Source: Glaciecola sp. KUL10
GTDB lineage: Bacteria > Pseudomonadota > Gammaproteobacteria > Enterobacterales > Alteromonadaceae
Direction: 5' to 3'
Length of the DNA: 64,000 bases
Assembly (NCBI RefSeq): GCF_003203515.1
Contig: NZ_BGNG01000002.1
Location: 248,001 to 312,000, forward strand
The position numbers and the translations under genes were made by a program. The notes under the pieces were generated by a model. The model was given only the letters and a program-made list of their open reading frames with translations, had not been told where the DNA came from and did no database searches. Numbering within the stretch: position 1 is the stretch's first letter; each line of letters opens with the position of its first letter. Below are positions 1-9,500 of this stretch, piece after piece.

Positions 1-2
1 AC

Positions 3-917
3 CAAGATTTGGGGCTTCAGCGCACCGGTCACGGTGACATTTTTGAAACTTCAACAGGGGAAACCTACTTAGTGCATTTATGTGGTCGCCCATACAAAGG
101 CGCAACGCGATGTGTATTAGGAAGAGAAACTGGCATTCAAAAAACGTATTGGACCGAAGACGATTGGCTAAGAGTCGAAGATGCAGTTACCGATGGCTTA
201 CCAAAAATGCAAGTAAAAGCCCCCAACTTACCTGAGCATAAATGGCCTAAAGCAAAGGAGCGATGTACTTTTGATGAACCGAATTTGCCAATAGATTTTC
301 AGTGGCTACGCACTCCATATCCAGAAACCTTTATGGATTTATCCGCTTGTAAGGGAAAGCTTCGGCTCATTGGAAAGCAGTCTTTAGGAAGTTTGTATGA
401 ACAGGCTTTGATAGCTCGAAGGCAACAGGCATTTGCTTATAAAGCACAAACCAGCATTGAATTTGATCCTGTTAACTTCCAACAAACTGCAGGTTTAATC
501 TGTTATTACAACACCTCAAAATTTCACTATTGTTATATTTCTGTTGATGATGATGGTAACCGCTTTGTTGACATCATGAGTTGTCTCGCCGACCCTAGTT
601 TGAGTTTAGTCTTCCCTTTACGAGATGGGCACATGGGAGAATGGAAAACGGATGCTCGTTTTGCACTTCCAAAAACTGGCGCGATTCATTTAAGGGCTGA
701 TGTAGATCATCATCAGCTAGTCTTTAGCTTTTCTTTAAATGAGCACGTATGGAATAAGTTACCAGTAAATCTCGATATGACGATTTTGGCCGACGAAGCT
801 GGTGTTGGAGAAGGATGTCATTTTACGGGGGCATTTGTAGGTATGGCGTGCCAAGATGTATCAGGCCAGCAATGCCATGCTGATTTTGACTATTTTGAAT
901 ACCTTGAACTTGAATAG
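3..917 (+). CDS. Glycoside hydrolase family 43 (beta-xylosidase-like), 5'-truncated
   Basis: This is the C-terminal part (about 304 residues) of a GH43 enzyme; the reading frame is open to the window edge, so the real start lies upstream. GH43 members remove xylose or arabinose from plant or algal xylan-type glycans. The end of the five-bladed propeller is recognisable as RTGHGDIFET followed by YLVHLCGRP, a signature of xylan beta-1,4-xylosidases. The rest, from about residue 90, fits the beta-sandwich (concanavalin-like) C-terminal domain of this subfamily, ending in DFDYFEYLELE. Full family members are about 530-550 residues, so roughly 40% is missing here. The TTG at 9 is not a real start because the frame continues upstream. 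The catalytic propeller residues are outside the window, so activity and exact substrate cannot be judged. Confidence 0.85.
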   Translation, partial: QDLGLQRTGHGDIFETSTGETYLVHLCGRPYKGATRCVLGRETGIQKTYWTEDDWLRVEDAVTDGLPKMQVKAPNLPEHKWPKAKERCTFDEPNLPIDFQWLRTPYPETFMDLSACKGKLRLIGKQSLGSLYEQALIARRQQAFAYKAQTSIEFDPVNFQQTAGLICYYNTSKFHYCYISVDDDGNRFVDIMSCLADPSLSLVFPLRDGHMGEWKTDARFALPKTGAIHLRADVDHHQLVFSFSLNEHVWNKLPVNLDMTILADEAGVGEGCHFTGAFVGMACQDVSGQQCHADFDYFEYLELE

Positions 918-1005
918 GCCATGTCTATAGATTCGAGCCCCAACAAATCTTCATCCTATAACTTATGTTAGCGATGCATAGCACCCAGGATTTAAGTCTC
1001 ATATG

Positions 1006-2106
1006 TTAAAGGTCTAGAGCACCATCCCAAGCCCTATTAGGTGCTCTAGATTTTAGCTCCTGAAATGCCGATAAATGATGGGCAATGATTGGGTCGCTAT
1101 TTTGTTGTTGATCAGCAATTGCTTCAAGGTTTGAAATGAGCGCTATCCCTCGCTCAAAATCATGCTCCTTGCGGGTCTTAATGAGTTCTTTGATCGTCGC
1201 TTCGTTATCTTTTCTAAAACTTTGCTCTTCTTCGTTTAAATGACTTAACACTTCGATGAGTTCAATTGGCTCTGAACGCCCTTTGACCCGCACCCAGTCA
1301 ATTACGCGAAAGTTCAGTTCTGGCGCTAAGTGTTTTGCTTTGTTTTGGTTAAGGGTGTCAATTAATGCTCTACTAACAACAATATCGACTTTGTATTTGG
1401 GCGCTAACGTTTCCAATCGTTGAGCTATATTAACACTGTCACCAATAACGGTGGTGTCCATGCGGTCGTCAGAACCTACAGTGCCTAAAATTACAGGTCC
1501 AAAATGGATACCGATACCAATATCAATTGCTTCATATCCACTCTTTGCTCGATGTTGATTATAAAGCGCAAGGGACTGACGTAAACCCAATGCTGCGACT
1601 ATAGCATCTCTCGCTTTATCACTGTCGCTGCCATCAGGTCGATCAAAGAGTGCCATTATCGCGTCACCAATAAACTTATCAATAAAGCCATGATTAGTAT
1701 GAATAGGCGCATTCATTCTTAAAAAGTATGAATTTAAGAAGTTCATTAATTCTTGCGGTTTCATTTTTTCAGAAAGGCCGGTAAAACCGCGAATATCACA
1801 AAATAAAATCGCAACGTTGTCTTCATCAGCTGTGCCTAGGGCAAACTCGTTTGTACCGTGTTTGGAAAAGTGTTCGACAAACTGCTTGGGAACAAACTTT
1901 TGAAAGGTATTCGTGAGTTGGCGAGCTTCATCCGCTTTGATTTTATATTCGTCGTCGGAGTAAACGCGAGATACAGTGGAGTTGTGAGGTTCAGGTTTAG
2001 CTGTATTATGGGGTGTATTTTTAGTATCTATTGCTTTACGCCAAAGTGAAGTAATCACAATGGCGTAAACCGCCAGTACTATAATTAAAGCAACTAAGCC
2101 AATCAC
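1006..2106 (-). CDS. Class III adenylate/guanylate cyclase, membrane-anchored
   Basis: Makes a cyclic nucleotide (most likely cAMP) at the inner membrane. One N-terminal transmembrane helix (residues 2-20) is followed by a linker and a CHD-type cyclase domain (about 95-275). Seen directly: FCDIRGFT with metal ligand D104, KFIGDAIMALF with K144 and second metal Asp D148, and VIGDSVNIAQRLE with transition-state residues N216 and R220, so it should be active. The pattern of K144 with the TTVIGD stretch fits ATP as substrate, but specificity is inferred. A C-terminal extension of about 85 residues is helical and unassigned. It starts 14 bp after the hemL stop and is probably co-transcribed with pyrB-hemL. 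Its last codons lie inside a perfect 11-bp inverted repeat. Confidence 0.9.
   Translation of the reverse strand: MIGLVALIIVLAVYAIVITSLWRKAIDTKNTPHNTAKPEPHNSTVSRVYSDDEYKIKADEARQLTNTFQKFVPKQFVEHFSKHGTNEFALGTADEDNVAILFCDIRGFTGLSEKMKPQELMNFLNSYFLRMNAPIHTNHGFIDKFIGDAIMALFDRPDGSDSDKARDAIVAALGLRQSLALYNQHRAKSGYEAIDIGIGIHFGPVILGTVGSDDRMDTTVIGDSVNIAQRLETLAPKYKVDIVVSRALIDTLNQNKAKHLAPELNFRVIDWVRVKGRSEPIELIEVLSHLNEEEQSFRKDNEATIKELIKTRKEHDFERGIALISNLEAIADQQQNSDPIIAHHLSAFQELKSRAPNRAWDGALDL
1013..1050. terminator. Perfect 11-bp inverted repeat at the convergent GH43/cyclase ends
   Basis: TCTAGAGCACC (1013-1023) and its exact reverse complement (1040-1050) flank a 16-nt loop. The repeat lies inside the last 15 codons of the cyclase gene. 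On the + strand it is followed by ATTTTAG, a short U tract, so it could end the GH43 transcript. On the - strand no clear U tract follows. It may serve as a shared terminator between convergent genes; function is inferred. Confidence 0.5.
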
Positions 2107-2120
2107 GTTAGCCCTTCACC

Positions 2121-3409
2121 TTAGAGATGTGCGACTTTTGCAAATACACGATCTGCTGCTTCAATTGTCACCTTAACAATTTCAATATCATGAGCTTTTG
2201 AAACAAAGCCAGCTTCAAATGAAGCGGGTGCAAGATAAACCCCTTCTTCTAGCATTCCGTGATAGAAAGCATTGAACTGCTCGGTATTACAACTCGTTGC
2301 CTGTTGATAATTAACGACTTTGTCCACATCTGTGAAAAAGATACCAAACATACTGCCCGCCACATTGATTGTCATGGGAATACCATGTTTGTGGGCTGCG
2401 TCTCTTATACCTTCGGCAAGTATTTGAGTATTTTCAAAAATTGAATCATACAGTCCGTTTTGTGCAATTTGAGTAAGTGCAGCAAGCCCAGCAGCCATAG
2501 CAACAGGGTTTCCTGACAGTGTACCCGCTTGATATATTGGGCCTGTTGGTGCGATGTGGGTTAAGATATCTTTCTTACCGCCAAATGCCCCCACTGGCAT
2601 ACCACCGCCAATTACTTTTCCTAGGCAGGTTAGGTCGGGCATCACACCGTAACGTTCTTGAGCACCGCCTCTCGAGACTCTAAAGCCGGTCATCACTTCA
2701 TCAAATATCAAAACGCTATTGTACTTGTCGCAAATTGAACGTAGCCCCTCTAGAAACCCTTCTACCGGCGGAATACAGTTCATATTGCCAGCAACGGGCT
2801 CAACGATAATACATGCTATGTCGTCTCCGTGTTCGTCAAAAGCTGCTTGTACGGATTCGATATTATTAAAATCTACTGTGAGGGTATGCTTAGCAAAGTC
2901 TTCTGGCACACCAGGCGAACTTGGAACGCCAAATGTTAACGCCCCAGAGCCAGCTTTAACCAAAAGCGAGTCAGCATGTCCGTGGTAGCAACCCTCGAAC
3001 TTTAGGATTTTGTTTTATTTGTGTATCCACGTGCTAATCGAATCGCACTCATTGTCGCTTCGGTACCTGAGTTAACCATGCGCACCATTTCCATTGAAGG
3101 AACTAGATCGCGCACTAACTCGGCCATGATCACTTCAGCTTCGGTGGGTGCACCATAACTTAAGCCAAATTCTGCAGCCTTTATGACCGCTTCTCTTATT
3201 TGAGCGTTATTGTGGCCTAACACCATTGGCCCCCAAGACTGAATGTAGTCAATATAACGCTTGCCATCGGCATCCCATATGTAGGGCCCGTCGGATTTTT
3301 GAATAAAACGAGGTGTTCCACCTACGGCTTTGAATGCACGAACAGGAGAGTTTACGCCGCCAGGAATGGTTTTTTGCGCACGAGCGAAAAGAGTTTCTGA
3401 TTTATTCAT
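2121..3409 (-). pseudogene. hemL: Glutamate-1-semialdehyde 2,1-aminomutase, frameshifted
   Basis: HemL converts glutamate-1-semialdehyde to 5-aminolevulinate, the last step of the C5 route to haem. The gene is in two frames: 3409 to about 3008 gives the N-terminal third, from [12 protein letters not shown] to ARGYTNKTK. The frame then reads S-stop, while the next frame continues exactly as expected with [20 protein letters not shown] and runs to 2121. One A is missing from an A4 run (3008-3011, T on the + strand); A5 would restore a normal full-length protein. The PLP-lysine region (CLGKVIGGG) and all later motifs are intact, with no other damage. Because hemL is normally indispensable, a base-calling error or a recent single-base deletion is likelier than decay. 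The start is ATG 3409, 4 bp after the pyrB stop. Confidence 0.9.
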
Positions 3410-3413
3410 ATTT

Positions 3414-4454
3414 TTATTGGCCTTTAGTACTGAACCAGTGAACCGGTCTATCAAAGTCTTCGATTTTATCCTCAACACCTAATGTTAGGGCAAACAAGGC
3501 CATTCTGACGAGCACACCATTATCGGTTTGCCTGAAAATAGCTAAATTAGGATTGAGGTTGAGATCGTTATCTAACTCGTTTGCCTCCGCACGGGAATCA
3601 CGAGGAAGCGGATGCATGATGACAGTTTTGGACTGGAAGTGTTTAGTGTAAATCTGTTGATTCAAACGAAATTTACCGCGGTATTTATTGGCTTCATCTT
3701 GTGATGGAAAGCGCTCTTCTTGTATACGTGTCTGGTAACAAATATCAGCTGATACGTTACCTTCTAGCTGGTTACTGATATGCAGTTCATGACCTCTGTC
3801 TTCAATCAAGTCACAAATATAGCTAGGCATCGAAAGTTCTTCAGGTGAGATGAGCGTAAACTTCAGCCCTTTATATAAGCTTAAAAGCCTTGATAGTGAA
3901 TGCACTGTCCGCCCATATTTTAAATCGCCAATCATCGCAATATGGAGCCCATCGATACCTGAGTCTTGAGATTTTTGTTCTTTTTCAATGGTATATAAAT
4001 CTAATAACGCTTGAGTTGGGTGCTCATTGGCGCCGTCTCCACCGTTGATCACCGGAATACGGCTTCCTTCGGCAAATTCAGCCACTGAACCTGCATCCGG
4101 ATGTCGCATAGCAATGATGTCAGAATATCCGCTTAAGACACGAGCGGTATCGTACAGCGACTCACCTTTTGCAAGTGCAGAGTTGCTCATTCCAGTGGTT
4201 TCTCGGACATAGCCGCCAAGGAGATTAAAGGCAGTTCCAAAGCTTACTCGCGTTCGTGTGCTAGGTTCAAAGAATAAGTTACCAAGAATTGCACCGTTGA
4301 GGACTTCTGTGCGTTTTTCACGTTTGGCATATGGCAGCATTTTATCCGCTACCTGAAATACTTTTTCGATAGCTGCGCGGTCAAACTGACTGACGCTCAG
4401 TATGTGACTACCCGCAAATTGTTGTTTAGAAAAATCGGCCTGAGCACCACTCAT
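3414..4454 (-). CDS. pyrB: Aspartate carbamoyltransferase catalytic subunit
   Basis: Condenses carbamoyl phosphate and aspartate in pyrimidine synthesis. Carbamoyl-phosphate motif STRTRVSF, the mobile-loop lysine in [22 protein letters not shown], and HPLPR near the C-terminus are all present, so the catalytic chain looks complete. At about 346 residues it is longer than the roughly 310-residue E. coli chain. No pyrI regulatory chain lies next to it, so it probably works without the E. coli-type allosteric subunit. An upstream GTG at 4469 is in frame. I prefer ATG 4454, since GTGGA lies about 10 nt ahead of it and nothing better precedes the GTG. It heads the unit pyrB-hemL-cyclase, with a 4-bp gap to hemL. 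Confidence 0.93.
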   Translation of the reverse strand: MSGAQADFSKQQFAGSHILSVSQFDRAAIEKVFQVADKMLPYAKREKRTEVLNGAILGNLFFEPSTRTRVSFGTAFNLLGGYVRETTGMSNSALAKGESLYDTARVLSGYSDIIAMRHPDAGSVAEFAEGSRIPVINGGDGANEHPTQALLDLYTIEKEQKSQDSGIDGLHIAMIGDLKYGRTVHSLSRLLSLYKGLKFTLISPEELSMPSYICDLIEDRGHELHISNQLEGNVSADICYQTRIQEERFPSQDEANKYRGKFRLNQQIYTKHFQSKTVIMHPLPRDSRAEANELDNDLNLNPNLAIFRQTDNGVLVRMALFALTLGVEDKIEDFDRPVHWFSTKGQ

Positions 4455-4575
4455 TGTTGCAAAATCCACTTAAAAACAAAATTCGCGGAAGTGTAACAAA
4501 TTTTTCTATTTATTGATGTACTTGTATTGAAAATCAAAGCTTTGTTGTCAACTAATATGGACTCAGGGGGATTGA

Positions 4576-5220
4576 TTAATTGTTGCCTTTCTCAAGCTGT
4601 ATCAGCGCGATTGTTTTGCGTACTACTTTTTCGCTTAAATCATTTTCGAATGTAAGTGGTGACTCATATTCTAAGTGAAGCATGCTTAGCATATGAAACT
4701 CTGCTTTTAATAGGTTAAAAAAATCATGAGAAGTTTCAGTTGCAAATGCAGAATCAAGCTGGGTTTGAGGATGTTCTCTTAATAATTTTGCTACGACCTC
4801 GACGCTGTGCAATGGCCCCGCATTGTAAAATAGTTGAGCTACCTTTGGATTGTTTTTTGCTTCACCTATCACTACTGAATACATGGCAATAACACTAGGG
4901 TCAACTAACAATTTAATAAACCGCTGAGCAATGTTTTTAAGAATCACATCTAGTGGCATTGTGTCCAAGCAAACTCCAACGGCATCAATCTGATATTCGT
5001 CACATTTTTGCTCAATCACTGCTGTGTACAGAAGTTCCTTGTTCTTAAAGTGCGAATACACGGTTTGTTTAGATACACCGCTGACTTTGGCAACCTCATC
5101 CATCGAAGTATGCGTGTAGCCTTGCGTCAAAAATAATTCGGATGCGCACTCAAGGATCGCCAAACGTTTTTGGTTGCTTTTGGGGCGACCTTGACCTTTC
5201 ACTCTAGTTTTATCAAACAT
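4576..5220 (-). CDS. TetR/AcrR-family repressor, probably of the adjacent RND pump
   Basis: A DNA-binding regulator. The N-terminal helix-turn-helix is clear: ILECASELFLTQGYTHTSMD, then VAKVSGVSKQTVYSHFKNKE. The C-terminal ligand/dimer domain (about 75-215) is of the AefR-like TetR_C type. It is divergent from the membrane-fusion protein and RND transporter, and the shared 190-bp spacer carries palindromes, so it most likely represses the pump and itself and responds to a pump substrate. ATG 5220 is taken as start. A TTG at 5238 with AAAGG 7 nt upstream is a real alternative that would add six residues. Confidence 0.88.
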   Translation of the reverse strand: MFDKTRVKGQGRPKSNQKRLAILECASELFLTQGYTHTSMDEVAKVSGVSKQTVYSHFKNKELLYTAVIEQKCDEYQIDAVGVCLDTMPLDVILKNIAQRFIKLLVDPSVIAMYSVVIGEAKNNPKVAQLFYNAGPLHSVEVVAKLLREHPQTQLDSAFATETSHDFFNLLKAEFHMLSMLHLEYESPLTFENDLSEKVVRKTIALIQLEKGNN

Positions 5221-5339
5221 CGTTTCTTGCGGGTTCAATCTACTGCCTTTTCGATTTAATCAATTGCATTTGGGAGATTTGTTTTATGCTCATCATCATA
5301 GCGTATCACCACTAAATTCATAAAATTTTAATAATCAAA

Positions 5340-5382
5340 CTGTACAGTCTAGTATTTATAGTCTAGCATATCGCTATACTGT
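5340..5382. promoter_or_regulatory. Repeat/palindrome cluster, probable TetR operator and efflux promoter
   Basis: Seen in the divergent spacer: the perfect palindrome CTGTACAG (5340-5347); a direct repeat AGTCTAG at 5346-5352 and 5360-5366, 14 bp apart; the near-palindrome TAGCATATCGCTA (5364-5376); and an outer pair ACAGT (5344) / ACTGT (5378). TATACT at 5375-5380 is a good -10 box for the pump operon and overlaps the palindromes, which is what a repressor site would do. Binding by the neighbouring TetR protein is inferred. Confidence 0.55.
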
Positions 5383-5412
5383 CAAATTATCAACCTAAGA
5401 TGATTGCGAGCT

Positions 5413-6594
5413 ATGGAAAAACAAACCATGCAAAATCAACAAACAACTGATTCGAGAAATGCGCGCATCCAATTAATTGCGATGAGCGGTATTTGTATGT
5501 TTTTGCTCACTGTGTTGATGCTTTTTTCTGGAGAGAAAAGTGTGAACGCTTTTTCACAGAATCAAACCATGGTGTTGCAAAATGCAAACGTAGAGGTGCA
5601 CAGGGTGCAAATTCTAGACGCATATCAAAAGCAGCAAAAAGTTTTTGGCTTAGTTGAATCTGCTTCACAAATTGACATAGGTTTTGAGTTATCGGGCAGT
5701 ATCGATTCATTAAACGTGACCGAAGGAGTATATGTTAAGCAAGGACAAGTGCTGGCGACTATTGATTTAAAGCGTTTAAACGCCCAGAAAGCGCAATTAA
5801 ATGCAAGTCTAAATCGTGCCAAAGCCGACGCTGAAATATCCCAGCTATCTGTAAATAGAGTATATGAGTTGGTAAAGGCAAAGTTAGACTCCACTCAAAA
5901 CTTGGATCAAGCAAATGCGCGTCTCAAGGCCGCAGATGCGGTGGTGAAAGAAGTCGAGGCAAGTATCAGCGCTTTAGATGTCGAAATTCAAAAATCCAAA
6001 TTAGTTGCACCATTTAATGGTCAAGTTTTGCGTCAGTTACAAGATTTAGGATCTGTTGTGAGTGCCGGTCAAGCCGTGTTCACATTGGTTGCAAATACTC
6101 AACTAGAGGCCCGTTTTGGATTACCGACCCATACCGCTTTTGGTATCGAAATAGGGCAAGAGTTTGTTATAGATACCAAACAAATGCCGGTCAGTGGAAA
6201 AGTTCAATCCATCGCGACTCAACGCAACAGGGCAATGCGCACAATCGATACTGTATTTTCCTTGGATAACGATGAGAACCCGTACTTGATGACTGGCGAC
6301 ATTGTCTCAATTAGTGTGACTAACGAAGTGGCCAAAAAGGGAGCTTGGGTTCCTGTATCATCATTAGCTAATGGTGTACGCGGATTATGGACGCTGTATG
6401 TCGCAGAAAAGGTAGAGGGTGGACATATTGTGAAAAGCCGTACGGTTGCCGTTGAATACTTGGAGGAACAGCGAGCTTATGTCACTGGTGCCATCAAGGA
6501 TGGCGACAAAATTGTGGTAAATGGGCTTCAACGCCTGACACCTAATCAAATTATTGCCAAGGTAAATGAAGTCAGTGTGAGTTTAGGTAATTAA
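5413..6594 (+). CDS. RND efflux periplasmic adaptor (membrane fusion protein)
   Basis: Links the inner-membrane RND transporter to an outer-membrane channel. A membrane anchor (about residues 20-45) is followed by a biotinyl-lipoyl half (SIDSLNVTEGVYVKQGQVL), an alpha-helical hairpin (about 125-195) rich in Ala/Lys/Asp, the second lipoyl half (KLVAPFNGQVLRQLQDLGS), a beta-barrel and the membrane-proximal domain. The layout matches AcrA/MexA-type HlyD proteins at a usual length of about 390. A TTG at 5404 is also in frame; ATG 5413 is preferred, with GCGAG just upstream. The transporter follows after 1 bp, so the two are one operon. No outer-membrane factor gene is present; a TolC encoded elsewhere is presumably used. 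Confidence 0.92.
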   Translation: MEKQTMQNQQTTDSRNARIQLIAMSGICMFLLTVLMLFSGEKSVNAFSQNQTMVLQNANVEVHRVQILDAYQKQQKVFGLVESASQIDIGFELSGSIDSLNVTEGVYVKQGQVLATIDLKRLNAQKAQLNASLNRAKADAEISQLSVNRVYELVKAKLDSTQNLDQANARLKAADAVVKEVEASISALDVEIQKSKLVAPFNGQVLRQLQDLGSVVSAGQAVFTLVANTQLEARFGLPTHTAFGIEIGQEFVIDTKQMPVSGKVQSIATQRNRAMRTIDTVFSLDNDENPYLMTGDIVSISVTNEVAKKGAWVPVSSLANGVRGLWTLYVAEKVEGGHIVKSRTVAVEYLEEQRAYVTGAIKDGDKIVVNGLQRLTPNQIIAKVNEVSVSLGN

Positions 6595-6595
6595 T

Positions 6596-9500
6596 ATGAA
6601 TCAAAATCAAGCGGTTCAAACTGACCAACATCCTGCATGGTATACCTTGTTCTTTAGACGTGGGCACTTGCTTGTACTGAGTATTATTATTGTACTGGTT
6701 GCAGGTCTATCTGCGATCCAAAATCTACCTAGACTGGAAGACCCACGCATCGATTTGCGTAATATCTTAGTGTTGACATCTTTCCCTGGTGCATCTGCAG
6801 AGCGAGTCGAAGCGCTAGTATCTGATGTTTTAGAAGACGAATTAAGAGAACTGTACGAAATAAAAGAAATCAAATCGACCTCAAAAGCAGGCTTCTCTAG
6901 CTTGTCTGTTGAAGTTCAAGATTGGGTAGACAATAGCAATAACCAACAGATATTTTCGAAAATCAGAGACAGTATCGAAAATGTGTCTTCTCGCCTGCCA
7001 GCCGGTGCTGCTAAACCTATTGTTGAGGATAAACGAGGTGCAACAGCGTTCACTTTGCTATTAGCCATGCAAGCGTCTTATCCAGAGAACACACCATTTA
7101 GCATGACAGGGCGGATGGCAAATGAATTGACAGACCGATTGCGAAATGTCACTGGTACCGAATTAGTTAGGATTTATGGTGAGCCACAAGAGCAGATTGT
7201 GGTAACCCTTGATGCTCAAGCTTTGTCATTATCTGGGATGACCTTGCAAGATGTTAGTCAGCGTATCTCACAAGCTGATGCCAAGCTTCCGGCTGGTGTG
7301 ATGCGTCATCCTCAGCGAAATGTAAGGGTACAAGTGGCAGAGCCGCTAGAAAATACGGATATCATTGGCGAGATCCCACTGTTAACTGATGCTGGGCAGT
7401 ATCTACGCGTATCAGATCTTGCCAATATCGAACGCTTATGGGAAACGCCTATAAGCGAAATTGCGCTGCTGAATGGCGAACGCACAATTTTTATCGCTGC
7501 ACGCATGCAGACGTCCGTTCGGGTTGATCGCTGGACCGAGTCAATTATCAAAAAGGTTGATGAATTTAATCAAGAGTTTGAAGGCTCCTTTAGTGCGCAA
7601 GTCGTGTTCGAGCAAAACACCTATACAGAACAAAGGCTTTCAGAACTGAGCAATAACCTGTTAATGGGATCTCTCGTCGTAATGTTCGTAATTCTTGTCT
7701 TTATGGGCATGCGCGCCTCTTTTATCGTTGGACTTGCTTTGCCACTTTGTGCGGCTTTTGCGATTTTTTCATTGAGCTTTTTTAACCAGCAAATTCATCA
7801 AATGTCGATATTTGGTATCATTATTGCGATTGGTTTATTGATAGATAACGCCATCGTTATTACCGACGAAATAAGGTTGAATTTGCTTAATGCCGATTTA
7901 AGTCGCATTCAAGCATTGCAAAAGTCGATCAGCCATTTATTTGCTCCCTTGTTAGCATCTACCTTAACGACGGTTTTGGGCTTCATGCCGATCTTTTTGC
8001 TCAATGGAAATATAGGTGACTTCATCGGTCCAATTGCGATTAGTGTTGTGATGGCCTTGTTGGGTTCATTGTTTATTTCATTGAGTATAATTGGTGCCCT
8101 TGCAGCGAGGTTCTTGCCAAGAGATAGCAGTGAAAGTCATGCATGGTGGAGACGCGGTTTGCAGATGCCGTCGATTTCAAAAAGTTTTGCAAGCCTATTG
8201 AAAACGTCGATTGGAAAACCGTGGTTAGTGTTACCACTGGTAGTTGTTTTTTGTCTAAGTGGTTTCTTCTTATCCACCCAATTGGCAAATGTTTTTTTTC
8301 CAAGTGCAGACCGTGATCAATTCGAAATGTATTTGTATATGCCAAGCGGTTCCTCTGTTGACGAAACCTACTCGGTTGTAAAAGAGGTCAATGAACACAT
8401 TCAATCAAAACCTGATGTGACTCAGGTGACATGGTTAGTCGGAGGGTCTACACCTTCTGTGTACTACAATCAGGTGATGACAAAAGACAATTCTCCTGAA
8501 TACGCGCAAGCGGTGATTAATACGGTGAATGTGAAGAGTGCCGCTAAATTGATCGCAGAGCTTCAATTTGAGCTTCAAGACAAGTTTCCGCAGGCAAAAA
8601 TTATTGTTCGCGCATTTGGTCAGGGGCCGCCTATCGCCGCGCCTATTGAGGTTGATATTTATGGACCTGACTTAGCAGTGCTCGATGAATTGGGTAAACA
8701 AGTTAGACTTGCTATGACTCAGACTCCAGGTATTACTCAAAGCCTTGCGTCTATTACAGTGGGTGAGGCCGAACTTAAATATGATGTCGATGAGAATGAG
8801 TCATATCTAGCTAGATTGTCTTTAAACCAGATCGCACAACAACTACAAGTAGCGTTATCAGGTGCATCGGGCGGGTCTGTTTTGCAGGGCACAGAGGAAC
8901 TTCCAGTCGTTGTTCGGATCGCTGATGATGAGCGCAATAATATGCTGGACATAGATGCTTTACCCTTAGTCAGCCCTGCGCTTTCTCAACAAGGGGCTTC
9001 CGTTGGCATAGCTGCACTTGGCGAATTGACGCTTCAACCGAGTATCAGTGGGATCACACGCACGAATGGTGAACGCGTTAATCGCATTCAAGCTTATCTA
9101 TTGCCCGGCGTGCCAGCAGTCAGTGCTAGTAACGAGCTAAGAGAGAATATTGAAAAAGCAAATTTGCAACTTCCTCAAGGGTATCGTTTGAAGATGGCAG
9201 GTGATGCAGACGAACAAGAACAGGCCTTGGGCCAGCTAAGTACCTATGCGCCAGTCTTGCTTGTATTGATGATCACAGCATTAATATTGACCTTTAGTAG
9301 TGTAAGGTTTGCTTCAGTTATAGGTATTGTTGCCATATTATCGGTCGGTCTAGGCTTTTTCAGTTTGTGGTTGTCAGGCTTACCGGTGGGTTTCAACCCA
9401 TTATTAGGGAGTGCAGGCCTTATCGGCGTGGCAATCAACGGATCTATTGTAGTTATCGCGGCCATCAACAGTAACCCTGAAGCGATGAAAGGAAATAGTC

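Noticed and set aside
2121-3478. Reading hemL as two separate genes
   Set aside because: The two frames join without loss of any residue when one A is added, and the upstream extension to 3478 overlaps pyrB and lacks HemL sequence.
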